Of a stretch of DNA of 64,000 nucleotides, positions 50,273-60,155 are shown piece after piece; the first letter of the stretch is position 1; each line of letters starts with the position of its first letter. This stretch comes from Pseudomonas graminis (GTDB lineage Bacteria; Pseudomonadota; Gammaproteobacteria; Pseudomonadales; Pseudomonadaceae), in the NCBI RefSeq assembly GCF_004364335.1, contig NZ_SOCR01000002.1, forward strand, positions 1 through 64,000. Direction: 5' to 3'. The position numbers and the translations under genes are program-made. Under the pieces are notes generated by a model. That model was not told the DNA's origin, did no database searches, and saw only the letters and a program-made list of their open reading frames with translations.

Positions 50273-51886
50273 TCAGCCGCACAGCACTGCTGCGCGCACC
50301 GGGTCCATGGCCACCAGAGCCGCCAGCAGCGGCTCCATACGTTTACTCAGTGCGTTTTTGTCGGCGTCGCTGCGCTGGGCTTTGATGCGCAGCAGCTTGA
50401 GCAACCGCGCCTTGACTTCAAATACCCGCGCGGGCTCCCACTGGGCGAGCACATGGCGCTGGGCCGTAGCGTCCAGTTCGCCGAGCAGGTGCAACGCCAG
50501 CTCGCTCTTGCCGTACTGCTCGGCGACCCGCGCCATCAACAGGCGCAGCAACCAGCGCTGCCGGCCGCCGTGAATGTCGGGCCGCGTGTCGAGCCACGCC
50601 AGCGCCACCTCCACGCCGTCGCGGTCAGCCTGGGCCAGTGCCTCGCTTTCGAGGGACAGAATGTCGACGTCGTCTGCGACGCAAGTGGCCGGCGCGGTCA
50701 GCCATGCAGCCACGCCATGGGTGCTGACGTGCTGGTCGATCCACTCGCGGGTGGTCTCGTCGGCAAAGGCCGAGCCGTCGTCCCAGCACAAGGTTTCGAG
50801 GCCCGGCAGGCGATCGAGGAGCAGGCTCAGATCCTCCTTGACGATGCGCGCCCAGCCTTCCGACGGGGCGGGTTGGCGGCTCAGCGCCTGATACAGAAAC
50901 CACTGCAGGTCGAGCCAGAAATGGTTGACGCCCTCGGCGAACATGCGCTCCACCTGATCGAGCAACTCGGTCCAGCTCTGTTGCAGGTACAGCCGTTTAA
51001 GCTGCGCGCGGTATTCGCCGCGAGGCGGTGCCAGTCGTGTTCGACCGCTCGCGTCCTGGGGCGGCGACTGGTGCACGGTGTCCCAGCGCAGGCTTTTCAT
51101 CAGCCGATGGGCCGCCAGCCAGCCCTGGGGTTGTTCACGCAGGTAACTGGCCAGCGCGCGGCCGTTGTCCAGCAGGTCACGGCCCGAGCGGATGACGCCC
51201 GGTTCGGGGCGAGCGCCGTGGCTGGCGGCTTCACGGCTGCCTGATTCACGACCAGCGGTGGCGTGGCTGGCACTGAATTGCGGTACCACGGCATCCAGTC
51301 CGCCGGCCTGGGCCAGCCGTGCCGACAGCGCCGCGTACAGCGCGCCCAGTTCCGGACGCTGCTCGGCGGGCCAGCCTTCCAGCACCTGATCCAGCCAGGC
51401 GAGCGCGGCGACCGTGCGTTCGGCCTCGGCTTTCACCACCTCCGGGTACACCGTCAGGCTGTCCAGCACCTTGGCGCTGGCAAGCCATTCCAGCGCCACC
51501 TTGCGACTGTTGGGCCGCGCCGGCAGCACCTCGGCGCTGTAGCGATCAACCATGGCCGCCAGCAGATTCAAGCCTGCCGACAACCCGGCCTCGCCGTCCC
51601 GCTGCAGACGCGCCCACAGGTAATAGGTGAGCACGCGCAGGTCCTTGCACGTGCCTTTCAGTAGCTGTTCCGCCAGCACGATGACCCGCTCGGCGTCCGC
51701 GCCGGACAGTTTGTTGACCTCCTCGCGCATGCCCTGGAAATCATCGTCATAACCCGGGTCCTGGCCAGCGGGAGAGTGATCGCTGATCGGTGTCAGCCAT
51801 GACGCCCACTCCGCAGCGTGGGCCCTGGCCATCTTCACTGCGTCGCGCTCGCCCAGGGTGGTGGCAATCAACCGTTGCAGGCTCAT
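50273..51886 (-). CDS. tssA: TssA sheath/baseplate cap protein (ImpA_N)
   Basis: The 537-residue protein has an N-terminal ImpA_N domain (SPAGQDPGYDDDFQGMREEVNKLSG) and a ~200-residue middle. The C-terminal region (~370-537) resembles VasJ-type TssA (LALHLLGELDATAQRHVLAQWEPARVFEVKARLLKLLR, given here as parts). It initiates and stabilises sheath growth. Its start overlaps the tssM stop by 4 bases. No transmembrane helix is present, unlike the second ImpA_N protein downstream. Confidence 0.9.
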   Translation of the reverse strand: MSLQRLIATTLGERDAVKMARAHAAEWASWLTPISDHSPAGQDPGYDDDFQGMREEVNKLSGADAERVIVLAEQLLKGTCKDLRVLTYYLWARLQRDGEAGLSAGLNLLAAMVDRYSAEVLPARPNSRKVALEWLASAKVLDSLTVYPEVVKAEAERTVAALAWLDQVLEGWPAEQRPELGALYAALSARLAQAGGLDAVVPQFSASHATAGRESGSREAASHGARPEPGVIRSGRDLLDNGRALASYLREQPQGWLAAHRLMKSLRWDTVHQSPPQDASGRTRLAPPRGEYRAQLKRLYLQQSWTELLDQVERMFAEGVNHFWLDLQWFLYQALSRQPAPSEGWARIVKEDLSLLLDRLPGLETLCWDDGSAFADETTREWIDQHVSTHGVAAWLTAPATCVADDVDILSLESEALAQADRDGVEVALAWLDTRPDIHGGRQRWLLRLLMARVAEQYGKSELALHLLGELDATAQRHVLAQWEPARVFEVKARLLKLLRIKAQRSDADKNALSKRMEPLLAALVAMDPVRAAVLCG

Positions 51887-54800
51887 TCGATCACCTCGGC
51901 GCGCGATGACGGTTGTGCGCTGGCCATCCCGTTGAGGAAGATCTGTCGCGGCAGTTTGAAATTGCGCAGCGCCAGCAGGCTCATCGGTCCTGCGCCCAGC
52001 TCGGTGCGCATGTGCCAGGTCAGGTCCAGGCCGTCCGGCGCCGGCACCTCGATGCGGTAGAGGCTGTCACTGTCCTCCAGCGCGGTGACGGTGGCGGCGT
52101 CCAGCAGACGGATCAACCCCCAGACGCCCTGAAAATCCCCATACAAACGCTCGCCGCTGCGCACGCTGGTCCAGGTCAGGCTGGCACCGGGGTGGTCGCT
52201 GCTGCCGGGCCAGCCGAAGCGTTGCCAACTCTCTTTCTGATTGAAGTACTGATGCCGCGCGCCGTTGAGCACGAAGGTGGTCTGCACCACTTCGCGCACC
52301 GCCTTGCCCTGCAGCTCGAAATTGATGCCCATGCCGCCGTCGGTGTAGAGCACGTCGGCCAGGTGGCTGAGCTGATTGACCGCCGCGAGAAACTTCGGGT
52401 TGATCAGCAGGCCCTGACCGTGGGTCGGGTCCACCTCCCAGCGGCCACCGTCCTTGCGCAACACGCCGGTCAGTTCCCGCTGCAGGAACTGCTCGATACG
52501 TCCCGAATCCCCACGAATCATCTTGCCCAGCATCGGCAACGAGGCGTCGCTGCCGGTGGCGGCAAAGGGGTAACGGCCGAGAAACGCCTTGTCCCATTCA
52601 TCAACCACCGCCTGCTGCCACTGCCGGTTCAGGGCGGCCGCCGAGGGCTCGAGCACCTTGCGCCAGGCCTGATCCAGCGGCTGCACGAACAGCGCGTGAG
52701 CCACGCCGTCCCACTCCTCGCCGAGGCTGGCGGCCAGCAACTCGCCGTAGGCGCGGGTGTCGGTGAGGTCGATGTTCTTGCCCTGAAACACCGTCTGCGC
52801 CATGGCCTGGGTCATGCCCTGGGGATCGGCGGCGTGACTGACCTGCTGCAACTTCAGGCGCACCCGGGTCACGCGGGTCAGAAAGGCTTGCAGGCTGAGG
52901 TCGTCATCGCCGCCCTTGCCTTCCGGGTTCTTGCCCAACAACCCCAACAGCGGGCCGAAGGTCGGATCCAGCGGACCGGCTGGCGTGTCGAGCTGCTGGC
53001 TGATGGCAGGCACAGGCACCGAGCGCTCGCTGCTCATCAGCTTCTGCGCCGACTGCACCAGCGAGTCCTTCAGCCCCTGACGGCGAGTGCCGGCCTGACC
53101 CTGCCAAGCCAGGGTGTTCATGAAGGCAATCAACGGTGACTGACGAACGTCGCTCATCAGCGTCAGTTGGTCGATGACGTCGGCCAGGCTGTCGGCCCGC
53201 CGCCATTGCACGCTATTGAGAAACTCAAGCCAGGCGCCGGAGTAATCATGGAAGTAGCGCTCGGTCAGGCGCGCTCTGAGCTGCTCGGGCGAGGTGTCGG
53301 CAACGGCACTGTTTTCGCGATCGCTGAGCACCCAGTCAATCTGCTCGCGGCGGGCCTCGACGATGTCATCAATCGCCTGACGCACCTGCCCTTCCCACGC
53401 CTGCCGCGTGAACACACCCGGCACACTCGCCTCGGTGAAAAACAACGGCCACGCCTCTTTGTCATCGACCATCTGCTCGAGGTCGAGATCGGGAGCGTGG
53501 GTCGCGGCGGCCTCCAGCACCTGCTGATAAAGGCTGGCTTCACCATTGCGCTGGCCCAGTTGCACCAGCAACACCTGCCGCGCCTGGGCCACCAGTGCCT
53601 CATCCAGCTCGATACGCCACTGCGGATTGGCCGCCAACTGCTCGGCGTAAAACTGCGACAGCGTCGGCGACAGTCCTTTCCACAAACCCGGCGCCACACC
53701 CATGCGCGTCGGCTCGGCATGCCCCAGCGCGGTGACCAGAAACGCGGCGTCAACCTTCTCCGGGCGGGCCATCATCAGGTAGGCCTTCAACTGCACGTAA
53801 GCGTTGTGCGCGCCCTTGGCCCGCCGCGGACTGTCGGCAGGCGACGCCACCAGCGATGCCAGCTGGCGCTTGAGGTTCTCCGCCGCCGGGTCCCGCATCA
53901 GCCGGTTATTGGCCTCGACATAGCGTGGCCACATTACCGCGAGCAGCGCGTCATTCTGGCTCAGCCCGAAGCGCTGGTACCACGGCTTGCCACGCCGCGC
54001 GCGCTCCTTCAGCCGACCCATCTCGAGGATCAGCGCGTTGAGGGCCAGCAACTGCTCATCGCTGTTGCCGGAAGGCCGCACGGCCGCGAGGGACGACTGA
54101 ACGTCGAGGATCTGCGTGCGGTGGGTGGAAAACGACAGCAGCAGGCCCGTCAACCAGATCAGCATGGCGCCGAGGGCAAGGGCGTAGCTGATGCGCGTGA
54201 CGGGCCAATTCAAGCGCCGGACGTGGCGAGGTGTGTCCGCGAGCACGCCGGCCCACGCCGGACCCGGCAGCCATTGATTGCCGTGGGACTCGGTCGATAG
54301 CGCCGGCAAACTGAACCACAGCCCGCGCAACGGCACGCCCCGTGCAAACTTGCCCAGCAACGGCGTCAACGCATGCCGCCAGCGGGCGATACCCTCAGCT
54401 TTCAGGTTGGAGGACAACCGAGAGAGAAAGTCATGGTCAGGATAGACTGCCAGCTCGGCCAGGCCCATCTGATGCATCGAGTCGTCGATGGGGGCCAATA
54501 TCGTCTGCAGTTGCGAGCCGCGGAAGCGCGGAGGCAGCAGCGACCCAGCGGGGCCCCGTGCGTGCTTTTGCTGCGTCCGATTGCTCTCGCAGACCTCCCA
54601 CAGGTGCAGCGGCAACTGCCAGCCCAGGGTTCGCGCCAGTTGCTGCAGGCCGGCGACGCCGCTGGCCATTGTCGCGGCGTTGGCGCTTAGCGGTTTATCG
54701 AGGGCCCAGACCACGCCGTCCAGACCACGCCGATGGGTTACCGCGTGCCAACGGGTGGCGGTTTTGCAGAGCTGGGATTGCGGGCTGCCGCCCCAGAGCA

Positions 54801-55251
54801 GCACGGTGTTCCGGGATTCAAGCCACTGGGCGTCGGCAAGGCCTGGGGCGATGGCCTCGATCTGTTTGGGCTCGCCGACGACCAGAATGAAGCGGGTGCG
54901 GGTGCGCTGGAAGGCGGTGTACTGGTGGTCGAGGTGCTCCTGGAGTTCAGCGACGCCCGGGAGTTTTTTGGTGTCAGACGTGGAGGACGATTCCTCCGGT
55001 GGAAATACGCCGTCACCCTGCCGCCGCTCAACGCTCAGGCGGCTTTTCATCAGCGCCAGGGCACGGGGAAGGGTTTGCACCAGCAGCGCGATCACCATCA
55101 GCAACAGAAACGCCGTTATTTGCTGATGTCTCTCCGTCAGTCCGACCCTTACGCCATAGGTGTAAACCAGCCAGCCCAGCGCCGCTGCGAAGGCGACCAG
55201 CCATACCGCGCCACCCGCGCGACGCCAGCCATTGCCGATCAAGGATTTCAT
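51883..55251 (-). CDS. tssM: TssM inner-membrane T6SS core protein
   Basis: The 1122-residue IcmF-family protein has TM1 and TM2 (~14-62), a cytosolic domain, TM3 (~353-375) and a large periplasmic domain. It ends in the ImpL/VasK C-terminal region (SLTWTSVRSGERLYGDFQGVWGL). In the cytosolic domain the Walker A position reads VGEPKQIEA, so a GxxxxGKT loop is missing and ATP binding is doubtful; this also occurs in some other TssM proteins. With TssJ (encoded downstream) and TssL (not in the window) it forms the envelope-spanning complex. It overlaps both neighbours by 4 bases. Confidence 0.94.
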   Translation of the reverse strand: MKSLIGNGWRRAGGAVWLVAFAAALGWLVYTYGVRVGLTERHQQITAFLLLMVIALLVQTLPRALALMKSRLSVERRQGDGVFPPEESSSTSDTKKLPGVAELQEHLDHQYTAFQRTRTRFILVVGEPKQIEAIAPGLADAQWLESRNTVLLWGGSPQSQLCKTATRWHAVTHRRGLDGVVWALDKPLSANAATMASGVAGLQQLARTLGWQLPLHLWEVCESNRTQQKHARGPAGSLLPPRFRGSQLQTILAPIDDSMHQMGLAELAVYPDHDFLSRLSSNLKAEGIARWRHALTPLLGKFARGVPLRGLWFSLPALSTESHGNQWLPGPAWAGVLADTPRHVRRLNWPVTRISYALALGAMLIWLTGLLLSFSTHRTQILDVQSSLAAVRPSGNSDEQLLALNALILEMGRLKERARRGKPWYQRFGLSQNDALLAVMWPRYVEANNRLMRDPAAENLKRQLASLVASPADSPRRAKGAHNAYVQLKAYLMMARPEKVDAAFLVTALGHAEPTRMGVAPGLWKGLSPTLSQFYAEQLAANPQWRIELDEALVAQARQVLLVQLGQRNGEASLYQQVLEAAATHAPDLDLEQMVDDKEAWPLFFTEASVPGVFTRQAWEGQVRQAIDDIVEARREQIDWVLSDRENSAVADTSPEQLRARLTERYFHDYSGAWLEFLNSVQWRRADSLADVIDQLTLMSDVRQSPLIAFMNTLAWQGQAGTRRQGLKDSLVQSAQKLMSSERSVPVPAISQQLDTPAGPLDPTFGPLLGLLGKNPEGKGGDDDLSLQAFLTRVTRVRLKLQQVSHAADPQGMTQAMAQTVFQGKNIDLTDTRAYGELLAASLGEEWDGVAHALFVQPLDQAWRKVLEPSAAALNRQWQQAVVDEWDKAFLGRYPFAATGSDASLPMLGKMIRGDSGRIEQFLQRELTGVLRKDGGRWEVDPTHGQGLLINPKFLAAVNQLSHLADVLYTDGGMGINFELQGKAVREVVQTTFVLNGARHQYFNQKESWQRFGWPGSSDHPGASLTWTSVRSGERLYGDFQGVWGLIRLLDAATVTALEDSDSLYRIEVPAPDGLDLTWHMRTELGAGPMSLLALRNFKLPRQIFLNGMASAQPSSRAEVIE

Positions 55252-56405
55252 GCCATATCTCCCGGTGTGACGGTATTGATCCAGCGGCCCGTGTCTTCAC
55301 TGGCCAGTAGCAACAAGGGTTGCTGCGCGAGTCTGGTCATCTCGATGCCCAGCGCTGCCAGCAGCCAGTGACCGCAAAGGCCCGGCACGCCGTTCATCGG
55401 TTCCAGAATCCAGCGATGGTCAACCGACAGCGCTGCACCCTCGCGCGCCGCTGCGGCCAGTAATGGGGTGGTTTCGGGTTGCCAGTCGGCGCGGTCAGCC
55501 AGCAGGCCCTTTGCCTGGCGAGCAGTGGCTTGAATCTGGAGGAAGGTGGTGAAGTCGGTTTCCAGCGATTCGATATCGAGTGGCATGGGTCGCAACAGGC
55601 GCGCGGCGATGGGCAGCTTGTGGGCTTTGGCGACTGCGTCGGGGCAAAGCAGGAGGGCGGCGAGTCCGTCGGAGTAGGCGTCTTTGCCGTGGGCCTGGAC
55701 GACGAGGATGAGCTCGACCGCGTCGACTGTGTTTTTAAGTGTTTCTTCCATCCAGGCGAAGGAGAGCTGGCTTGTTACGTGGACGCCGGTGAGGGTGGCC
55801 GAAGGAATGAGATCGGACAGGTGCTGCTGGCAGGCGTCAGCCAATGCTGGATGCTCATCCTGTGGCGCATCGGTCAGGACAGTGACACTGAGACTTTCAC
55901 TCGGTGGCAGCGGCGCCAGTATTGTCGACAGCGAACCCATCAATTGGGCAAGACCCGCCAGGGCCCGGCCCTTTTGGCCCTTCGGCAGGCCAACGATGCG
56001 GCGGGCTTTGCCTGAGTGTGGGACAGGCGTATGGGGCGGTTTCATCATCGCCACCGCAGACAAATGCTCGGGCAAAAAAACCAGACCGGCCATGGCCGCC
56101 ATGTAACGCTGACCCCATTCCGCCCAGGCGACCTGTGCCAGCCGGGACCGCTCCTGCAGCAGCCTGTACTCATCCAGAGCGCCACCGTAGGCGTGCACCC
56201 GCGCCGCCAGCGTGAGAATCGCCACCACCAACGGCGAGGCGGTGAGCGCCCATACGTTTAATGCCTGCAATTCAGGCACCACGACGTAGAGCAGGAACAT
56301 CAGCACAGCCGCTGCCCCCGCTAAAACCACGATCAGCAGCCAGCGAATCGGTGAAGGCGGTTTGGGTGCGAGCCCTGCTTGCACGTATTCACGTTGCCAC
56401 GCCAT
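55248..56405 (-). CDS. T6SS-associated two-TM protein of unknown function
   Basis: I recognise the position, between PAAR and tssM in some pseudomonad and Burkholderia T6SS clusters, but not a named family. The 385-residue protein has two TM helices (~22-43 and ~52-70) and a large following domain with HSGKARRIVGLPKGQK, ESLSVTVLTDAPQDEHPALADAC (parts) and a C-terminal GLCGHWLLAALGIEMTRLAQQPLLLL. The start is set at ATG 56405. It overlaps tssM by 4 bases, so it is almost certainly part of the apparatus or its assembly. Several weakly TssM-like features suggest it contacts the membrane complex. Confidence 0.8.
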   Translation of the reverse strand: MAWQREYVQAGLAPKPPSPIRWLLIVVLAGAAAVLMFLLYVVVPELQALNVWALTASPLVVAILTLAARVHAYGGALDEYRLLQERSRLAQVAWAEWGQRYMAAMAGLVFLPEHLSAVAMMKPPHTPVPHSGKARRIVGLPKGQKGRALAGLAQLMGSLSTILAPLPPSESLSVTVLTDAPQDEHPALADACQQHLSDLIPSATLTGVHVTSQLSFAWMEETLKNTVDAVELILVVQAHGKDAYSDGLAALLLCPDAVAKAHKLPIAARLLRPMPLDIESLETDFTTFLQIQATARQAKGLLADRADWQPETTPLLAAAAREGAALSVDHRWILEPMNGVPGLCGHWLLAALGIEMTRLAQQPLLLLASEDTGRWINTVTPGDMA

Positions 56406-56407
56406 CT

Positions 56408-56674
56408 TCAATCCACCGCCCAGTCAGGTGCGCTGGAAATGACCTGGCAACCGCACAGCGAGTGACAGCCGTCGACCACCAAGGCACGGCCATCTTCGAA
56501 GCAGTCGTCACAGCCCTCAATAATGGGATTAACGCCATGTCCCGGTATGGGACACATGACCCTATCCCCCACCAGAGCGACTGCTTTGCCCTGATTGATA
56601 TGAGTGGACGACGCGGAAATTACCGCTCCTCCGTGGGTGGTCTTGTCACCCAACAATACGAATCCTTGTGACAT
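56408..56674 (-). CDS. PAAR-domain spike tip protein
   Basis: The 88-residue PAAR protein has GDKTTHGGAVI, QGKAVALVGDRVMCPIPGHG, and the paired DGCHSLCGCQVIS end. It forms the sharpened tip on VgrG and can carry effectors; no effector domain is fused here. It is the first gene of the structural T6SS run, about 190 bases downstream of the lipoprotein array, and its stop lies just ahead of the next start. Confidence 0.92.
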   Translation of the reverse strand: MSQGFVLLGDKTTHGGAVISASSTHINQGKAVALVGDRVMCPIPGHGVNPIIEGCDDCFEDGRALVVDGCHSLCGCQVISSAPDWAVD

Positions 56675-56859
56675 TGAAAGATCCTTTGTTAATGAATTGA
56701 TGAAGCTGGGTATTTATTCCGCGCGAGCGGATGCCTGGGCGAGCTGATGCGTTGCGCGTGCGTGTCGTACGTGCCGGGTTTTAACGGTGCGGGCCTGTAC
56801 TTACCGACCTGATGGCCGATTTAAAGATCAGGTGTGGCAACCTAAGTCATTTCACATCC

Positions 56860-57684
56860 TCATCGGTTGGCTTCAGCCTTTAAACGAATGGCCTCAAGCG
56901 TGGGAAAATCTGGCGTATCGCTGTCATTAGGGCCCGAAGTCCCGTCTGGATAAATAAAGGCAGGGTGAGTTCCGGTGCCTTTGAACTCTGGCTGTTTTGA
57001 TGTCACGAGATACTTGGCGTGAAGCACTGCCTCAACGTTTATGTTTCGCACCTGGGGAGCCAGGTAAGTCTGGTAAGGCACCGCTTCACCCACCAGATTA
57101 AGCCTCTTGACGTAATCCTTCTTTAGGACATCTTTTAACCATGGGTAGTAATTATTCTTTATATCAAGATGGGTGCCCACCACATTTTTAACCCCTTCAG
57201 ACGGAAAATCCGGATTGTTATGCTGAAACACGACCAGGACATCTCCTCCGGTTCCCACTACCGCACCTTCGCCAATGCGCTCAGGCGATTGAGGACGGAC
57301 ACCAAACTTCACGTAAGCCACGCGCCACCTACACATCCCGCCACCGTCAACAGCGAAATCGGCGTCATAGAAATTGTCTTCCCCGCGCCGTTTTAACGCT
57401 ACACGCTGCTCCCTGATACTGCCGAATACATCAGGCCCCTCATAAACGTTTTCGCAGATCGTCGATAGATAACCCACGGCCATGGGCGGCGGGACTAACC
57501 CTTCCGATACTTTAATTTTCATTGTGACTTTATCCCCCTCCGTGTCCGGATGCAGTTCGTAGTCAAGTGCGCAACCACTGAGCGATGCCAACAACGTAAT
57601 ACTTATGAGTAAAGCGCTGAAGCCTGACGCTTTCTGATTCAGTTGATCGCCCTGAAGATATCTCGTGGCGCTGAGCAATTTCAT
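56860..57684 (-). CDS. T6SS lipase immunity lipoprotein homologue 1 (most divergent)
   Basis: The 274-residue lipoprotein (lipobox LLASLSGC, Cys38; +2 Ala favours outer-membrane sorting) is paralogous to the next three genes. It shares FAVDGGGMCRWRVAYVKFGV, NNYYPW, PYQTYLAPQVRNI and AVLHAKYLVTS. It is the most divergent copy, with a longer N-terminal extension. It overlaps the preceding copy by 4 bases (ATGA). Probably an immunity protein for a related toxin. Base composition is noticeably lower in G+C than in the adhesin region. Confidence 0.78.
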   Translation of the reverse strand: MKLLSATRYLQGDQLNQKASGFSALLISITLLASLSGCALDYELHPDTEGDKVTMKIKVSEGLVPPPMAVGYLSTICENVYEGPDVFGSIREQRVALKRRGEDNFYDADFAVDGGGMCRWRVAYVKFGVRPQSPERIGEGAVVGTGGDVLVVFQHNNPDFPSEGVKNVVGTHLDIKNNYYPWLKDVLKKDYVKRLNLVGEAVPYQTYLAPQVRNINVEAVLHAKYLVTSKQPEFKGTGTHPAFIYPDGTSGPNDSDTPDFPTLEAIRLKAEANR

Positions 57685-58484
57685 TGTTTCGCCTCCGGCT
57701 TCAAGCGGATTTTCTGCATTTTTTTAAAGTCCGGCTCAAGTTCCCTGTTGGATTCTTCCGTACCGTCGGGGTAGCGAAATGTTGTAGTTACGATTTCGTC
57801 AGCGAAACGTTTCTTAGGGGAAGTCGACGTCACGACAAGATCTGAATGCAGCACTGGCTCAAAATAGATGTTTCTTGCATCCCGAGCCCTGTAGGTACGA
57901 TAACTTTCATACTCTTTGGCCAGATTTACACTCTTATCGTAGTAACCAAGTTCGTAGGCTTCCCTTACCCATGGGTAGTAATCCTTTACGATTTTCAGGT
58001 CCGGCCCTTCGATAAACTGATCAACCGTATTAGAGGCCGCGTGCTGCCCGTCGAACTTAACGATAACTGCCCCACCAAAATAAGCCGTTACTTTTTTTGC
58101 AAAACGATTGGGAATACGATACACGACTCCAAACTCGACGTTATCTAGTTGCCATTCACATTCACCGCCGCCATCAACGAAAACCTCCGCCTCGTACAGA
58201 TCTGTTTCTCCCCGCCTCGTGAACTTCGAATTTTGAAAGTTTGACCCTGGAAACGGCACAAGGCCCACACCGGGAAAGTCGATAAATATTCGGCATCTGG
58301 CCGACTCGTACTTGGCGAGCAAAGTTTTGGGCTCAAGCTCGGCAGGCACTTTTATAACAATTTTTACCTTTTCGCTGTCGGGCGGTGGCGTTAGAACGTC
58401 GTAGTCTTTTACGCAACCGCTTAAGAGAGCGAGCATCGCAAGGCATAAGAGTGTAGTTTTTGCGTATAGCGTCGCGTTGCTCAT
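57681..58484 (-). CDS. T6SS lipase immunity lipoprotein homologue 2
   Basis: The 267-residue lipoprotein (LALLSGC, Cys24; +2 Val) is homologous to genes on both sides. It shares VFVDGGGECEWQLDNVEFGVVYRIPNRFA, VKDYYPWVREAYELGYY and RDARNIYFEPVLHSDLVVTSTSPKK (as parts). It is probably exposed to the periplasm on the outer membrane. It lies 40 bases after the third copy. Function as immunity is inferred from the adjacent lipase effector. Confidence 0.8.
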   Translation of the reverse strand: MSNATLYAKTTLLCLAMLALLSGCVKDYDVLTPPPDSEKVKIVIKVPAELEPKTLLAKYESARCRIFIDFPGVGLVPFPGSNFQNSKFTRRGETDLYEAEVFVDGGGECEWQLDNVEFGVVYRIPNRFAKKVTAYFGGAVIVKFDGQHAASNTVDQFIEGPDLKIVKDYYPWVREAYELGYYDKSVNLAKEYESYRTYRARDARNIYFEPVLHSDLVVTSTSPKKRFADEIVTTTFRYPDGTEESNRELEPDFKKMQKIRLKPEAKQ

Positions 58485-58524
58485 CTAAAACTCCTTAAAA
58501 ACAGGTGCAGCACACCGAGCGACT

Positions 58525-59319
58525 TCATTTGTTTGCTTCACCTGCCAAGCGTATTTTTTGCATTTTAGTAAAATTGGGTACCGACTGCCCATTGGACTCT
58601 ACTGTCCCATCTGGGTAGTAAAACTGTATGAAATCTCCAATGATGTGTTTCTTTGGCGACACGGATGTCACGACCACATCCGAATGCAAAACTGGCTCAA
58701 AATATATGCGCCTCGCCTCCCGAGCCTTATAAGTAAGATAACCGCCACCTTCGCTAGAGAGATTTGCACGCCTGGCATAACCGCCGATAAATTTTTCGCT
58801 TAGCCATGGATAGTAATCTTTGACCACTATTAAGTCTGGACCCACCACATTCCTTGTTCTTCCGAAACTGAGCTGCGCATCGTTACCATCAAACTCTATG
58901 ATGACCGTGCCGCCTGTGCCCTGCGTTACACTTTCCCCGAAGCGACTAGGAATACGGTAGTTGATGCCAAATACGACATTACTAAGACGCCACTTGCAGC
59001 GACCGCCTCCATCGATGAATAACCTCGTCTCATAGAACTCTGTGGCCCCACGCTTCGTTAGCTCCGAACCATAACCGTTATATCCTTCAAGGGACTCAGG
59101 CCTCCCGTCACCGTCATGGACAACTTTACGGCATATAGCCGAGCGATACATGACTTGCAGAGGTGTCAGCTCCAGTTCCTCAGGCATCTTTATAACGATT
59201 TCGACCTTCTCACCATTCGGCTGTGGATTCATACTGTAGTCTTTGGCGCAGCCGCTGAGGAAGGTGAGCAATACGAAGCACAAAACCGAAGTCTTCGAAA
59301 ATGATTTGGTGTTATTCAT
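58525..59319 (-). CDS. T6SS lipase immunity lipoprotein homologue 3
   Basis: The 264-residue lipoprotein (LTFLSGC, Cys24; +2 Ala) has SAICRKVVHDGDGRPESLEGYNG, a block shared closely with the fourth copy, then LFIDGGGRCKWRLSNVVFGINYRIPSRFGE and YFEPVLHSDVVVTSVSPKK. It is 40 bases downstream of the fourth copy. Closest relative is copy 4 in the N-terminal half and copy 2 in the C-terminal half, which suggests recombination between copies. Confidence 0.82.
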   Translation of the reverse strand: MNNTKSFSKTSVLCFVLLTFLSGCAKDYSMNPQPNGEKVEIVIKMPEELELTPLQVMYRSAICRKVVHDGDGRPESLEGYNGYGSELTKRGATEFYETRLFIDGGGRCKWRLSNVVFGINYRIPSRFGESVTQGTGGTVIIEFDGNDAQLSFGRTRNVVGPDLIVVKDYYPWLSEKFIGGYARRANLSSEGGGYLTYKAREARRIYFEPVLHSDVVVTSVSPKKHIIGDFIQFYYPDGTVESNGQSVPNFTKMQKIRLAGEANK

Positions 59320-59359
59320 GGAGTTTTTCCCGCTACAGGGGGTGGCGCGGTAAGCGATT

Positions 59360-60151
59360 TCATTTACTTGCTTCCGCTTTCAGGCGGATTTCCTGCATTT
59401 TTTTAAAGTCAGCCTCCGATCGCCAATGGGACTGAACGGTTCCATCCGGATAATAAAACTTAGGAAAGTCGCCTTTTACGTTTTTCTTAGGGGCAATTGA
59501 CCTCACTACGTAATCCCCGTGCAGCACTGGCTCAAAATAGACTATCCGTGCATCCGGCGCGGTATACGTCAAATCGCCTCCATGGACGCCGACAAGACTA
59601 ACCTGCTTGGCGTAACCATTGATAAAACGCTCGCTCACCAGTGGATAGTAATCTTCTATAACATTCAACACTGCGTCTTTCACGATAATTGGGCTGGAGA
59701 TTTGACGCTGAGGGTTGTTGGAATCAAATACGACTATCAATCCACCGCCCCACCCAGGTGTCGCATCAACTCCGAATGGAGTGGGTACGCAATATCGAAC
59801 GCCGAGGTCCACATTGCTCAGACGCCATCTGCAAGGGCCACCGCCGTCGACATATAATTCAGCCTCATACAGATCATTCTTAATTCGCCTTAACATTAGA
59901 TCGAACCCGTTATAACCATCCAAAGTCTCACGGTGCCCGTGTGCATCATGGGTTACGTGGCGACATATAGCAGACCGATACATTACGCGCATAGGCTTCG
60001 CCTCCAAGCCTTCGGGAAGTTTAATACTAAAGAAGACCTTTTCACCCTCCGGCGCTGGTGACATGGTGCGATCCGTCGCACAGCCGCTCACTGAGATAGA
60101 CAGCGTAAAGCACAGCAAAAAACTTCTAAGCTGACCAGTTACTCCGCTCAT
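59360..60151 (-). CDS. T6SS lipase immunity lipoprotein (effector-adjacent copy)
   Basis: The 263-residue lipoprotein (SISVSGC, Cys24; +2 Ala) begins 4 bases after the lipase stop, so translation is likely coupled to it; it is the best candidate for the cognate immunity protein. It shares SAICRHVTHDAHGHRETLDGYNG, LYVDGGGPCRWRLSNVDLGV and YFEPVLHGDYVVRS with its paralogues. Lipase (Tle) immunity proteins are often periplasmic lipoproteins, which fits. Confidence 0.85.
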   Translation of the reverse strand: MSGVTGQLRSFLLCFTLSISVSGCATDRTMSPAPEGEKVFFSIKLPEGLEAKPMRVMYRSAICRHVTHDAHGHRETLDGYNGFDLMLRRIKNDLYEAELYVDGGGPCRWRLSNVDLGVRYCVPTPFGVDATPGWGGGLIVVFDSNNPQRQISSPIIVKDAVLNVIEDYYPLVSERFINGYAKQVSLVGVHGGDLTYTAPDARIVYFEPVLHGDYVVRSIAPKKNVKGDFPKFYYPDGTVQSHWRSEADFKKMQEIRLKAEASK

Positions 60152-60155
60152 TTGT

